This document shows positions 1 through 8,552 of a stretch of DNA of 64,000 nt, one piece after another. The notes below the pieces were generated by a model that was not told the DNA's origin, did no database searches, and was given only the letters and a program-made list of their open reading frames with translations. The DNA is taken from contig CAVURW010000170.1 in the NCBI GenBank assembly GCA_963743595.1, positions 1 through 64,000 on the forward strand, given 5' to 3'. How positions within the stretch are numbered: position 1 is the first letter of the stretch; every line of letters begins with the position of its first letter. Source of the DNA: CAVURW01 sp963743595 (GTDB lineage Bacteria > Verrucomicrobiota > Verrucomicrobiia > Methylacidiphilales > UBA1321). A program made the position numbers and the translations under genes.

Positions 1-150
1 GTGGGTGTCAAAATCACCTACAACTACGTCTCGCTCTCCTGGCCCCTTGAGATCCCGGTGACGCTCATCGGCCAGGCCTCCGAGACTCTGGAACCGCGCC
101 AGTTTCTGGGCAATGCCGCATTTCAAGCGACGGTTGGAGTTTGTCCTTAG
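1..150 (+). CDS. C-terminal fragment of a TadE-like pilus-assembly protein
   Basis: The first reading frame is open from the window edge to a TAG at 148-150 and gives about 49 residues. They include the stretch LIGQASETLEPRQF, which resembles the C-terminal end of TadE/TadG-like pseudopilins of tight-adherence pili. The N-terminus lies outside the window. A second TadE-type sequence begins about 60 bases downstream after a purine-rich stretch, so two adjacent minor-pilin genes are likely. The assignment rests mainly on that neighbour. The fragment alone is too short to be sure. Confidence 0.4.
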   Translation: MGVKITYNYVSLSWPLEIPVTLIGQASETLEPRQFLGNAAFQATVGVCP

Positions 151-205
151 GCCGCGCCGCGCGCGACGCGTTGGAACCCCGCCCTGAGAGGAGGTCCAGG
201 GAGCC

Positions 206-1050
206 GTGATCCATGACAGACGAATGTCGCGGCGGCACAGGCGAGGCCAGGCCTTCGTGGAACTGGGCTGCTCGCGGCCATCCTGGGTATCATCCTGCTG
301 GGGATTATCGAGCTCGTCTCGGTCTTCGCCGTGCGCGGCGATCTCGCCGACGCTACTCGTGCGGGGGTTCGCCTCGCCGCCCTGGATTACGGGGACAATG
401 AGGTCCTTGGCCGCGTATTGCAGATTCTCGACGACCATGGGCTCAACACGGTGCACAACGGAACGTGCGATATTCAGGACGTACTGATCTATCAGGCGAA
501 CGCCGATGGATCAGGTCCCGCCGATCGCGCAAACAGCGTCGACGACTACGCGATGAACGTCGTCGGCGGGGCCTGCATCCCTGTGCTCGTCGGTGTGCAG
601 GGGTACCCGCCCACCGTGCGCGAGGTTGTCGAGACCCCCGGAACACCACCGCCGGACATCGGCGTGCAGGTGAACTACCGGTACTTCCTGCGCACTCCAA
701 TCATCTCGGCTCTGGGGGCAAGCACGCAACTCACCGATCAAACTGTGCTTGCGCTGGGCGAAAACAACGCCAACAACTTCCTCGACCTCCCTTCGTCTAC
801 CCCCGTGCCCACGTTCACGGCGACCGCCAGCCCTACCTTCACTCCAACCGGGACTGCCTCGGCCAGCGCCGCCCCCACGGCCACCATCACGACCACTCCG
901 TCGCCCAGCGCGACGCATAATCCCGCGCAGCCAAGCTGGACGCCATCGCAGACGGCCACCACCACGCCCAGCCCGACGATCAGCACAACGCCGTCAATCA
1001 CTCCCACGCCGACGTCGACAGCAATACGTGTTTTGTTCCTGTCGGCCCCG
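206..1050 (+). pseudogene. TadE-like pilus protein, frameshifted, with Ser/Thr/Pro-rich tail
   Basis: The N-terminus in one frame reads MSRRHRRGQAFVEL (ATG 224, or GTG 206, after a GAGGAGG-like site near 188-195). The hydrophobic segment LLAAILGIILLGIIEL follows directly, but in another frame, so one base appears lost around 255-268. Joined, they form the classic TadE start: a short basic end, GQxxVE, then one membrane helix. About 150 residues of extracellular sequence follow, then a low-complexity tail of Thr, Pro, Ser and Ala (about 800-1020). Tails like this are common on exported pilus proteins of Chloroflexi-like bacteria. The frame then runs without a stop into HAD-type sequence. The break may be a real mutation or a sequencing error. 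Confidence 0.6.
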
Positions 1051-1099
1051 GACCGTTCGTATTGCTTGGAGCTGATTCATGTGTCTGTCGGGCCGGAGG

Positions 1100-1323
1100 G
1101 GCTGATCAAACATGTCATCGGCTACGATCAAGTGGAGCACGGCAAACCCGCGCCCGATCTTTTCCTGCGTGCAGCGAGCCTTCTGGGTGTGGAAGCCCAT
1201 CGCTGCCTGGTGTTCGAAGACGCTAAGCCAGGCTTCGAGGCCGCTAAAGCTGCGGGAATGACCTACATAGATGTTCGCCCGTATCGCACGGATCTCTCGG
1301 CCGCAGCGATCTACGATGCGTAG
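1100..1323 (+). pseudogene. C-terminal fragment of a HAD-superfamily phosphatase (beta-phosphoglucomutase type)
   Basis: The last ~75 residues of the frame coming from the TadE-like gene are clearly HAD: YDQVEHGKPAPDLFLRAA carries the conserved motif III lysine (HGKPAPD), and CLVFEDAKPGFEAAKAAGM is motif IV (the two acidic metal ligands). The catalytic DxDx nucleophile, the cap domain and motif II are absent; upstream lies the pilin tail instead. The fragment cannot be an active phosphatase. It is either a decayed gene joined to the pilin frame by a rearrangement, or an assembly joint. The modA gene starts nine bases after the stop. Confidence 0.7.
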
Positions 1324-1331
1324 TCCATGTC

Positions 1332-2243
1332 ATGGTTATAATGCATCCGGCTAATCACAACTCGCATTCATTAATGGGGCGCCTTCCACTCACATTCATT
1401 TCGTGCGTGATCTCCGTGTCCCTGATAAGCGTCGTTTGGTACGAGTTCATCTATATCCCTCAAGAGGCCGAAACTTCAAAGGCATTGAAGAACGCGATGG
1501 ACAGAGTCCAACGCATGATGCAAGACGCCCATCCGCTGCACGTATCCGCCGCCGCGAGTTTAACAAATGCCCTGGAGGAGATCGGGGATCAGTATCGGGA
1601 CGACAATCCCACCGCAGCGAGCATTCAGTTTAATTTCGGTTCAAGTTCTCTGCTGCGGCACCAGATTGCGCAAGGGGCTCCGGCGGATCTGTTCATTTCA
1701 GCCGATGAGTTGGAGATGGACAAGCTGATGGTCGCTGGATTTAGTTTAGCGAGTTCACGCCGTGATTTGCTGGCGAATACGCTGGTGGTGATTGCGAACC
1801 AATCGCACCTTCCCGCGAAGCCGATTGCTACCCTAATTGATCTGGCTGCGGTGCCTTCGGACAAAATCGCCATTGGTCAGCCCGATTCCGTGCCCGTCGG
1901 CATTTACGCCAAGGCTGCTCTGACAAAAGCTGGTGCCTGGAGTGTGGTTCAGCCGCAGTTGGTGCCCACGGAGAATGTAAGGGCGGCTTTAGCTGCGGTG
2001 GAGACGGGAAATGCCACCTACGGATTTGTCTATCGCACGGATGCCTTGGCCAGTAAATCGGTGGAGATCGTCTACACGGTGCCGGAGGGAATGACTCCGC
2101 CGATTCGCTATCCGATCACGGTGGTGATCGATCCGGAAGCGCAAAAGGATACCCACACGGCGGAACAGTTTGAGGATTATCTCTTTTCTCCGGGTGCGCA
2201 GGCCATTTTTCAGAAGTATGGGTTCTCCAGCGTGGATCGCTAG
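1332..2243 (+). CDS. modA: molybdate ABC transporter substrate-binding protein
   Basis: 303 residues from ATG 1332; ATG 1374 is an alternative start. An N-terminal hydrophobic segment (about residues 18-38) should export or anchor the protein. The mature domain starts near residue 68 with LHVSAAASLTNALEEI, followed by FGSSSLLRHQIAQGAPADLF, the hallmark sequence of ModA. ModA captures molybdate or tungstate outside the cytoplasmic membrane and delivers it to the ModBC importer. No modB or modC follows: the next gene is a kinase 94 bases away. The partner genes must be elsewhere, or this is an orphan. An XdhC-type molybdenum-enzyme maturation gene at about 28 kb fits a need for molybdenum. Confidence 0.85.
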   Translation: MVIMHPANHNSHSLMGRLPLTFISCVISVSLISVVWYEFIYIPQEAETSKALKNAMDRVQRMMQDAHPLHVSAAASLTNALEEIGDQYRDDNPTAASIQFNFGSSSLLRHQIAQGAPADLFISADELEMDKLMVAGFSLASSRRDLLANTLVVIANQSHLPAKPIATLIDLAAVPSDKIAIGQPDSVPVGIYAKAALTKAGAWSVVQPQLVPTENVRAALAAVETGNATYGFVYRTDALASKSVEIVYTVPEGMTPPIRYPITVVIDPEAQKDTHTAEQFEDYLFSPGAQAIFQKYGFSSVDR

Positions 2244-2337
2244 AAACTTTCTTCGCTAGGAAACCGAGCCAAATGTTTGACAAGGCGGGAACCTTTAAGC
2301 ACATTTCAGTTTTGTAAGGTTACCTATTAGGTGAAGC

Positions 2338-4545
2338 ATGGAAAACGAATCTGAGCACCAGAGCTTGTCTGAAGGTCAATATTCTGAAGTTACCCTTCAA
2401 AAAGACCTTGAGTCTCCAATTTCTCCGGAGTTGGCTCAACCTCTTGATGTTCCTGTTCCCGAAGGAGAAGCACCTGTAGGCCAGGAGGATGTCCCTCAGG
2501 ACGACGCACCCCAGGAACAGCCCGCAGTTACTCTGCCCGACGGTGCGCGGGTGGGCGATTACATCATTACCCAGCGCTTGGGTCAGGGCGGAATGTGCGA
2601 GGTCTATAAAGGGATTGATCCAGCACTGGCGCGGTTCGTGGCGATTAAGGTGATGCTCGGGCACTTGCGCACGGAAGAAGCGCTGAAGGACTTTCTCGAA
2701 GAAGCCCGTGTGATCGCGAAGATGCGGCACTCGAACATCGTGCCCATCTATTCCGTGGGAGAGCTGAACGGCATCCCGTGGTTAGCCATGGAATTCATCG
2801 ATGGCCCCAACCTGGAGATGTTCCTGCACATGCACCGGCCTTTGACTTTGTCTGAGGCAAAAGATTTCATCCGGCAGGCCTGCGAGGCGCTCGCCTATGC
2901 GGTGAAGTGCAACGTCATTCACTTGGACATTAAACCGGCGAACTTCATTCTCGATCCCAGGGGCACGATCATGTTGGCGGACTTCGGCTTGGCTCGGCGT
3001 GTCTCGGAGGTCGCTAGCGGTGCGTTGGATCACCAGGAACTTCTTGGCACACCCGCCTTTGCGTCTCCTGAGCATATTCTGCAAAGGAAGCCTGATCTGC
3101 GCACGGATATCTACTCATTGGGCGTTACTATTTTTAACATGATCACGGGCGTTTACCCGTTCGAGGATGAGGATACGGATAAGGTGTGTCAGATGCATCT
3201 TACGGAGCCGTTTCCCTCTGAAAAGCTGAAGAGTTACGACGTTCCTGATGGCTGGTGCCGATTCATCAAAAAGATGATGGAGAAAAACCCGGATGATCGC
3301 TTCCAGAGCTACGAAGAGATTCTTTCTGCGCTGGAAACCATCGATCGTTTCTCGCATGGCCGACTCGAAATTCAGGCGGAGATCAGCGATAAGCGCCACA
3401 CGCTTCCCCGGAGTGGTGGAGATCCTGGCGATCTCTTTTACATGGTCCCGCATGAGATGGTGAATCAAGGCGAGGATCTCTTTCGGTTCGAGACCCCCAT
3501 GACCTCCAAGTCGGTGATGGACGCTCTGGATAAGCGTTGGCCTGTGCTGCGTATGAACAACCTGGCGGGGCGTCTGCTTTACTTCCAAGATCATCCGGAG
3601 GGGGACCAGGATATTAACGATATGCTGTGGGCTTTGGCGAAAATCCCGGAATATCGTCAAACGCTGGATGGTATCGCGCACTTCATGGCGACTGATTCCG
3701 GTGAAGAACCCAAGACGGACGACGAAAAGCTCTACTTCATCGGCCTTGATCGAACGAGGAACTTAGCGATCACCTCGCGCGGCATGCTGGAGGATTGGCA
3801 GGGTGATCGCCTGCTGAATCATCATAATTTCTGGGAATATTCCATCTACTCCGGGCTAATCGCCGGGCTTTTGGTCGATTCTCTCCAGATCAAATCCACT
3901 GGGTTCGAGTTTGCGTGCGCCATGCTTCAAGACATGGGCAAGCTGATTCTGATGGAGCTCTTCCCCACTAAGGTGATCGCTCTCTGGTACAAGGCCTACC
4001 AAAAATGTGTGCCTCTGGAGGAACTGGAGATGGAGTATTTCGGCTTAACCCATTTTGATATCGCTGGGGAATGGCTGAATCGAAACAAGTTCCACAAACT
4101 CATCGCATCGTCGGTTCTGTGTCAGAATAAACCGGAGAGATGCTTCGAGTTGGTCGCAGATTCTCGATCACTGCTCCGGGCAGCATCGTTTAATAAAGAA
4201 GACGTCAATAGGTTGATGTTGGTGGTGGCCTGCGCCAAGTCCCTGGCAAAAGAGCTGCAACTCGGGTACTGCGGAAGTCCCTATCTAGAGCCGACCCCGT
4301 GGATGGAACAGAAGAACACCATCGAGCTACTCAAGCTAAACAAGTCTGCCGACGCCATCTCCAAGGAAGATTTCCAGCTCTTCTTCACGGAAACCTGCCT
4401 GAGTCTCCCGGATCTGCCGGTGACGCAACTCGCCTTTGCGGAGCGGGCTGTGATCAGCCGGGAAGCCAGACTGAAAGGGACCCAAAACACCGTGCAGAAA
4501 GCAGTTCGTAAGGAAAAATTGTTGGGTGCGGATGGTGGGTTGTAG
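2338..4545 (+). CDS. serine/threonine protein kinase fused to an HDOD domain
   Basis: 735 residues. A Pro/Glu-rich leader (1-70) precedes a Hanks-type kinase: glycine loop LGQGGMCEVY at 81-90, ATP-binding lysine in VAIKVM (about 104), catalytic loop HLDIKPAN with Asp 197, metal site DFGLA, and a PEH-like activation-segment end. From about 384 to 605 the sequence matches an HDOD output domain: a predicted helical bundle with WEYSIYSGLIAGLL and AMLQDMGKLILMELFP. HDOD domains relate to HD phosphohydrolases but usually lack activity and act in signalling. No transmembrane segment is seen, so this should be a cytoplasmic regulator. It stands alone between modA and rodA. The kinase residues look intact. 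Confidence 0.88.
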   Translation: MENESEHQSLSEGQYSEVTLQKDLESPISPELAQPLDVPVPEGEAPVGQEDVPQDDAPQEQPAVTLPDGARVGDYIITQRLGQGGMCEVYKGIDPALARFVAIKVMLGHLRTEEALKDFLEEARVIAKMRHSNIVPIYSVGELNGIPWLAMEFIDGPNLEMFLHMHRPLTLSEAKDFIRQACEALAYAVKCNVIHLDIKPANFILDPRGTIMLADFGLARRVSEVASGALDHQELLGTPAFASPEHILQRKPDLRTDIYSLGVTIFNMITGVYPFEDEDTDKVCQMHLTEPFPSEKLKSYDVPDGWCRFIKKMMEKNPDDRFQSYEEILSALETIDRFSHGRLEIQAEISDKRHTLPRSGGDPGDLFYMVPHEMVNQGEDLFRFETPMTSKSVMDALDKRWPVLRMNNLAGRLLYFQDHPEGDQDINDMLWALAKIPEYRQTLDGIAHFMATDSGEEPKTDDEKLYFIGLDRTRNLAITSRGMLEDWQGDRLLNHHNFWEYSIYSGLIAGLLVDSLQIKSTGFEFACAMLQDMGKLILMELFPTKVIALWYKAYQKCVPLEELEMEYFGLTHFDIAGEWLNRNKFHKLIASSVLCQNKPERCFELVADSRSLLRAASFNKEDVNRLMLVVACAKSLAKELQLGYCGSPYLEPTPWMEQKNTIELLKLNKSADAISKEDFQLFFTETCLSLPDLPVTQLAFAERAVISREARLKGTQNTVQKAVRKEKLLGADGGL

Positions 4546-4652
4546 TCGGGCTCACTTAAGGGCCTCATCATCAAGTTGGCAAATCTGTGGGCAGCACCTT
4601 TGGAGTTTTTTATCGACCTTCCCGGTGAGCGCGACTTACACTGTCCATCCTG

Positions 4653-5831
4653 ATGGAAGTTATCCGCGTGCTGCGCATCGCCAGCGCTATCTTGGCACTA
4701 AGTCTGCTTCTCGCCCTTTGCTTTGCAAGTCGTTACATCATTGAAGACGCGACCACGAGTAACGAGAAGCTCCACGATGCGTACCTCTCCCAAATTCACT
4801 ACACCTACGTCGGATTCGGCTGTTTGGTACTTTTTGCGGCAATTCCCTACAACTTCCTCATTCGATTCGCGCCGATTCTCTACGTCACGTCGATTGTGCT
4901 GCTTGCGCTCTGTTTTTCACCCTTGGGTCGAGAGGTGTATCACGCGCGCAGCTGGGTTCGCATGGGCCCACTTAATTTCGAGCCAGCTGAGTTTGCAAAG
5001 ATCGCTTATATTTTATTCCTTGCCGCTTATCTGCGATGGAGAGATTTCCGCTCGAAGGATTTCTCCTCGTATGTGGTTTGTCTGGTTACAGCCATGATTC
5101 CGTTCTTCCTCGTTTACAAGCAACCGGCTCTTGGCTCGGCCCTGGTTTTTCTTCCCGTTTGTTTTGTCATTCTTTTTACCTCGGGCGCACGGCTTCTCTA
5201 CCTGGGCGGCACCGTGGCGCTCATCGGCATTTTCATTGGGAGCGTCTATTATTTCGTCGTCCTGAAAGACGAATCGCTTCCTCTCGTTAAATTACAGAAA
5301 TTTCAAGTCGACCGAATCAAAGTATTCTTCGACTCGAATCTGGACCCAAAAGGGGTCGGCTACCAGTCAAACCAAGCTCTCATCGCTGTGGGCTCCGGTG
5401 GGCTGGAGGGCAAAGGCTGGAAACAGGGCACTCAGAGCCGTTATGGCTACCTGCCCAGTACCACCAGCTATAATGACCTCATCTTTTCCGTGGTCGGAGA
5501 AGATTTTGGATTCCGGGGCGGTGCCTCACTCATTTTGGCTGAGTGCGCCATCCTCATCTGGTGTCTCTCCGTCGCTGCAGCGGCCCGCGATTCCGCAGGG
5601 TCACTCATCGCCGTCGGCGTCGCCACGATGCTCTTCACTCACATTTATATTAATATCGGAATGAACATGAAACTCACCCCCATTACCGGTATTCCTCTTC
5701 CCTTTATCAGCTATGGAGGCACCTTTCTGGTTACCTGCCTTGCCGCTATCGGGCTCGTATTCAGCGTACTGATACATCGAGGCAATACTGAGCATGGGTT
5801 CACCCTAAACCCAAACCAGCCTCTCCTATAA
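4653..5831 (+). CDS. rodA: rod-shape peptidoglycan glycosyltransferase RodA (SEDS family)
   Basis: 392 residues with about ten hydrophobic segments. SEDS signatures are visible: RSWVRMGPLNFEPAEFAK (ARSWI...QPSE type), KQPALGSALVF, NQALIAVGSGGLEGKGW, and GTQSRYGYLPSTTSYNDLIF followed by SVVGEDFGF. The GTQSRYGYLP and NDLIF pattern with a GED acidic cluster favours RodA over FtsW. RodA polymerises lipid II into glycan strands during elongation together with a class B PBP. No PBP2 or MreBCD genes adjoin. The start at ATG 4653 has no clear Shine-Dalgarno sequence. The RNase G gene follows about 90 bases later on the same strand; rodA and rng neighbour each other in many mre/rod clusters. Confidence 0.88.
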   Translation: MEVIRVLRIASAILALSLLLALCFASRYIIEDATTSNEKLHDAYLSQIHYTYVGFGCLVLFAAIPYNFLIRFAPILYVTSIVLLALCFSPLGREVYHARSWVRMGPLNFEPAEFAKIAYILFLAAYLRWRDFRSKDFSSYVVCLVTAMIPFFLVYKQPALGSALVFLPVCFVILFTSGARLLYLGGTVALIGIFIGSVYYFVVLKDESLPLVKLQKFQVDRIKVFFDSNLDPKGVGYQSNQALIAVGSGGLEGKGWKQGTQSRYGYLPSTTSYNDLIFSVVGEDFGFRGGASLILAECAILIWCLSVAAAARDSAGSLIAVGVATMLFTHIYINIGMNMKLTPITGIPLPFISYGGTFLVTCLAAIGLVFSVLIHRGNTEHGFTLNPNQPLL

Positions 5832-5921
5832 ATCACCCCTGTTTTCGCCTGTATGCTCCATCCGGGCCTGCTGCGCCATGTAACAATCTCAGAAACTTTA
5901 CCTATTTACTTATTACCCATT

Positions 5922-7493
5922 ATGATACTCGATACGATTCGCGGCTTCCTCGGCCTTAAAAAACGGGGCAAAGAAAAAGAAATCATCATCTCTTGTGAGC
6001 GCTTGGAGCGCCGAGTCGCCCTCATGGAAGGTGGCAAACTCGAAGAATTCTCCATCGAACGCGAGAGTGATCGCCAAATCTCCGGCAGCATTTACAAGGG
6101 CAAGGTCAAAAACCTGGAGCAAGGCCTTAAAGCGATGTTTGTCGATATCGGCTTAGAGAAGAACGCGTTCCTCCACTACAAAGACGCCATCCCACTGGCC
6201 GCAGATCCGACCATTGAATCGATTGAACGTGCCGGGCGTAAACGCAAGGAAAAGCGCATCTCGGAGAACGATATCCCGAAGCTCTACCCTCCCGGCTCTG
6301 ACATCATCGTCCAGGTAAGTAAAGGCCCCATCGGCACGAAGGGCCCGCGCATCACTACGAACATCAGTTTGCCCGGTCGTTACCTCGTCCTCATGCCCTT
6401 TTCAGACACCTTCGGTATTTCGAAAAAGATTGAGGACCCAAAAGAACGACTCCGCCTGCGGAAGATCCTCCAGGAACTCGACGTGCCAGAGGGAATCGGC
6501 CTCATCATTCGCACCATCGGTGAGGGCCAAAAGGCGCGGTTCTTTGTTCGCGACTTGCACGTGCTCTTGGAACAGTGGCGTCGAATCGGTGATGACCTGG
6601 ATCAACTCAAAGCCCCGAAGCTCCTTCTCGCTGAGCCCGATCTCCTGGAACGCACGGTACGCGACTTCCTCACAGACGACATTGATCGAATCGTCGTCGA
6701 TGATGCCGCCTCGGCAGATCGCATCAAGGAATTGGTCGGCCCCATTTCGAAGCGTTCGCAGCGCAAAATTCGCCATTACACGGAGGCGACGCCCATTTTC
6801 GAGAAGTTTAATGTCGAGCGACAAATTGAATCGGCATTCCGACGCCAGGTCTGGCTGCCGTGCGGCGGCTATCTGGTCATCGATGAAACCGAAGCATTGG
6901 TCGCGATCGACGTAAACACCGGTCGTAACAAGGGCGGTCGGGATCAAGATAAGACGATTCTTCAAACGAACTTGGAAGCGGCCGAAGAGATCGCGCGCCA
7001 GCTTCGTCTGCGGAACATCGGCGGGATTATCGTCTTGGATTTTATCGATATGCAGCGGGCCAACGAAAAGCAGCAGGTCTATGCTTTAATGAAAGATCAA
7101 CTGCGTCGCGACAAAGCCAAAACGAGTCTACTTCCCATAAGCCAGCTCGGTTTGATGGAGATGACGCGCCAACGTGTTCAAGAAAGCATCAGTCGCGCCG
7201 TCTACATGGAATGCCCCGTCTGTAAAGGTAAAGGAACCATCAAGAGCCCGGAGACGATGAGCGTGGAAATTCAGCGTGCGCTGATCCGTGTGATGCGACT
7301 GCACCCGAGCGTTCGCGAAGTTCGCGTTCTCCTGAACTCACAAGTTCTGGAGCGGCTTAAGACGAAGGACGAGGATCTACTCGTTGATCTGGAGCGGAAG
7401 TTCCAGGGACGACTCAGTTTCCGAGTGAACGCGCAATTCCACTTTGAGGAATTCAAGCTGGTCAATGCGCTCACGGACGAAGACCTGACATAA
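5922..7493 (+). CDS. rng: ribonuclease G / RNase E family endoribonuclease
   Basis: The open frame begins at 5853, but MILDTIRGFL at ATG 5922 is the better start because the preceding residues resemble nothing in the family. That gives 523 residues. The order is a short basic lead, the S1 domain (SIYKGKVKNLEQGLKAMFVDIGLEKNAFLH, quoted in part), then the DNase I-like catalytic region. The two magnesium-binding aspartates lie in ALVAIDVNTG and IIVLDFIDM. The zinc-link CPVCKGKG, used for dimerisation, follows. There is no long scaffold tail, so this is RNase G-like rather than full RNase E. It cleaves single-stranded AU-rich RNA, including rRNA precursors. A GTG-started ROK gene begins four bases after the stop. 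Confidence 0.9.
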   Translation: MILDTIRGFLGLKKRGKEKEIIISCERLERRVALMEGGKLEEFSIERESDRQISGSIYKGKVKNLEQGLKAMFVDIGLEKNAFLHYKDAIPLAADPTIESIERAGRKRKEKRISENDIPKLYPPGSDIIVQVSKGPIGTKGPRITTNISLPGRYLVLMPFSDTFGISKKIEDPKERLRLRKILQELDVPEGIGLIIRTIGEGQKARFFVRDLHVLLEQWRRIGDDLDQLKAPKLLLAEPDLLERTVRDFLTDDIDRIVVDDAASADRIKELVGPISKRSQRKIRHYTEATPIFEKFNVERQIESAFRRQVWLPCGGYLVIDETEALVAIDVNTGRNKGGRDQDKTILQTNLEAAEEIARQLRLRNIGGIIVLDFIDMQRANEKQQVYALMKDQLRRDKAKTSLLPISQLGLMEMTRQRVQESISRAVYMECPVCKGKGTIKSPETMSVEIQRALIRVMRLHPSVREVRVLLNSQVLERLKTKDEDLLVDLERKFQGRLSFRVNAQFHFEEFKLVNALTDEDLT

Positions 7494-7497
7494 GACC

Positions 7498-8403
7498 GTG
7501 AACGCGCCCGGTCACCGATGGGGAATCGATCTTGGAGGAACCAAGATCGAAGGGATCATTCTGGAGAATGACCAGTTTGAAAAGCCAATCTGTCGCCTCC
7601 GTTTGCCGACCGAATCCGAGGGCGGCTACGAACACGTCCTCGGTCAGATCGAGAAGGTTTGCTCGCAATTAAGCCAAGAGTCGGGATTGCCGCTTCCGCA
7701 GTGCATTGGAATCGGGACACCCGGTGCGGTCAATGATGGAGACGGATCTCTGAAGGGCTCGAACACCCAGTGCTTGAACCTGAAACCGATTCGGGACGAC
7801 CTCGCAAAACGAATCGGTTGCGAAATCCGAATCGCCAATGACGCGAATTGCTTTGCGCTGGCAGAGGCCATACTTGGGGCGGGTCGCGGTTTCCCCACGG
7901 TGTTCGGCGTGATCCTCGGGACCGGCGTTGGCGGTGGGATTGTCGTTAATGGCCAGATTCTGAATGGACGCCACGGAATCGCCGGTGAATGGGGACAAAT
8001 CGTGTTAGAACCGGAGGGTCCACTCTCTGTCTACGGCACGCGCGGGACGGTCGAGTCACTCATCGCTGGGCCCTCCCTGGAACGATTTTACCATGAGAAG
8101 ACGGGGCAGCACCGCAAACTCAAGGAGATTGTCGCCAGCATCGAGACCGACCCAGTCGCACGCGAGACACTGGATCGGCTGTTCCATTATCTGGCGAAAG
8201 GCCTCAGCGTTGTCGTCGATGTATTAGACCCTCACGCCATCGTCTTAGGCGGCGGCGTGGGGAACATCGAGGCGCTCTACAATTCCCCACGTCTGCGCGA
8301 TCTTCTCTCGAGTGAAGTCTTTAACCCGTCCTTTGACGGCGCATTGCTTCGCCCTCTCCTGGGTGATAGCGCGGGAGTCTTCGGTGCTGCGATGCTGGTT
8401 TAG
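7498..8403 (+). CDS. ROK family sugar kinase, zinc site lost
   Basis: 301 residues from GTG 7498, close behind rng. The ATP-binding motif GIDLGGTKIEG, the phosphate region VILGTGVGGGI and the catalytic Asp region IANDANCFALAEA are all present, so this should phosphorylate a hexose such as glucose, fructose or N-acetylglucosamine. In most ROK proteins a His and the CxCGxxGC motif bind structural zinc after GEWG. Here that region (about residues 163-192) reads GEWGQIV and later SVYGTRGTVES: Gln replaces the His, and Ser, Tyr and Thr replace the three Cys. The gene is otherwise intact. The substrate cannot be told from sequence alone. Confidence 0.85.
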   Translation: MNAPGHRWGIDLGGTKIEGIILENDQFEKPICRLRLPTESEGGYEHVLGQIEKVCSQLSQESGLPLPQCIGIGTPGAVNDGDGSLKGSNTQCLNLKPIRDDLAKRIGCEIRIANDANCFALAEAILGAGRGFPTVFGVILGTGVGGGIVVNGQILNGRHGIAGEWGQIVLEPEGPLSVYGTRGTVESLIAGPSLERFYHEKTGQHRKLKEIVASIETDPVARETLDRLFHYLAKGLSVVVDVLDPHAIVLGGGVGNIEALYNSPRLRDLLSSEVFNPSFDGALLRPLLGDSAGVFGAAMLV

Positions 8404-8442
8404 CGGGAGTGATCTAAACGCTAAAAAATCGCAATCAAAACC

Positions 8443-8480
8443 ATTGAGTAATAACCGGTAAAAACTCGTTTTTATTCAAT
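8443..8480. other. AT-rich inverted repeat between ROK gene and next gene
   Basis: ATTGAGTAA at 8443-8451 faces TTATTCAAT at 8472-8480. They can pair over nine positions with one G-T pair. The loop contains runs of A and T. It lies 40 bases after the ROK stop codon and could act as a terminator for rng-ROK or as an operator for the downstream gene. No long T-run follows directly. Confidence 0.3.
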
Positions 8481-8552
8481 AAGAAGTATAAACTCTCGGT
8501 TGCCAGCAGTCTGTAGTTGTAATCAGTCCGACAACTCTCCATCCTTCGAAAT

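Noticed and set aside
2277..2305. TTGACA promoter-like box before the kinase-HDOD gene
   Set aside because: The matching -10 position (17-18 bases on) reads CACATT or ACATTT, which is too weak to call.
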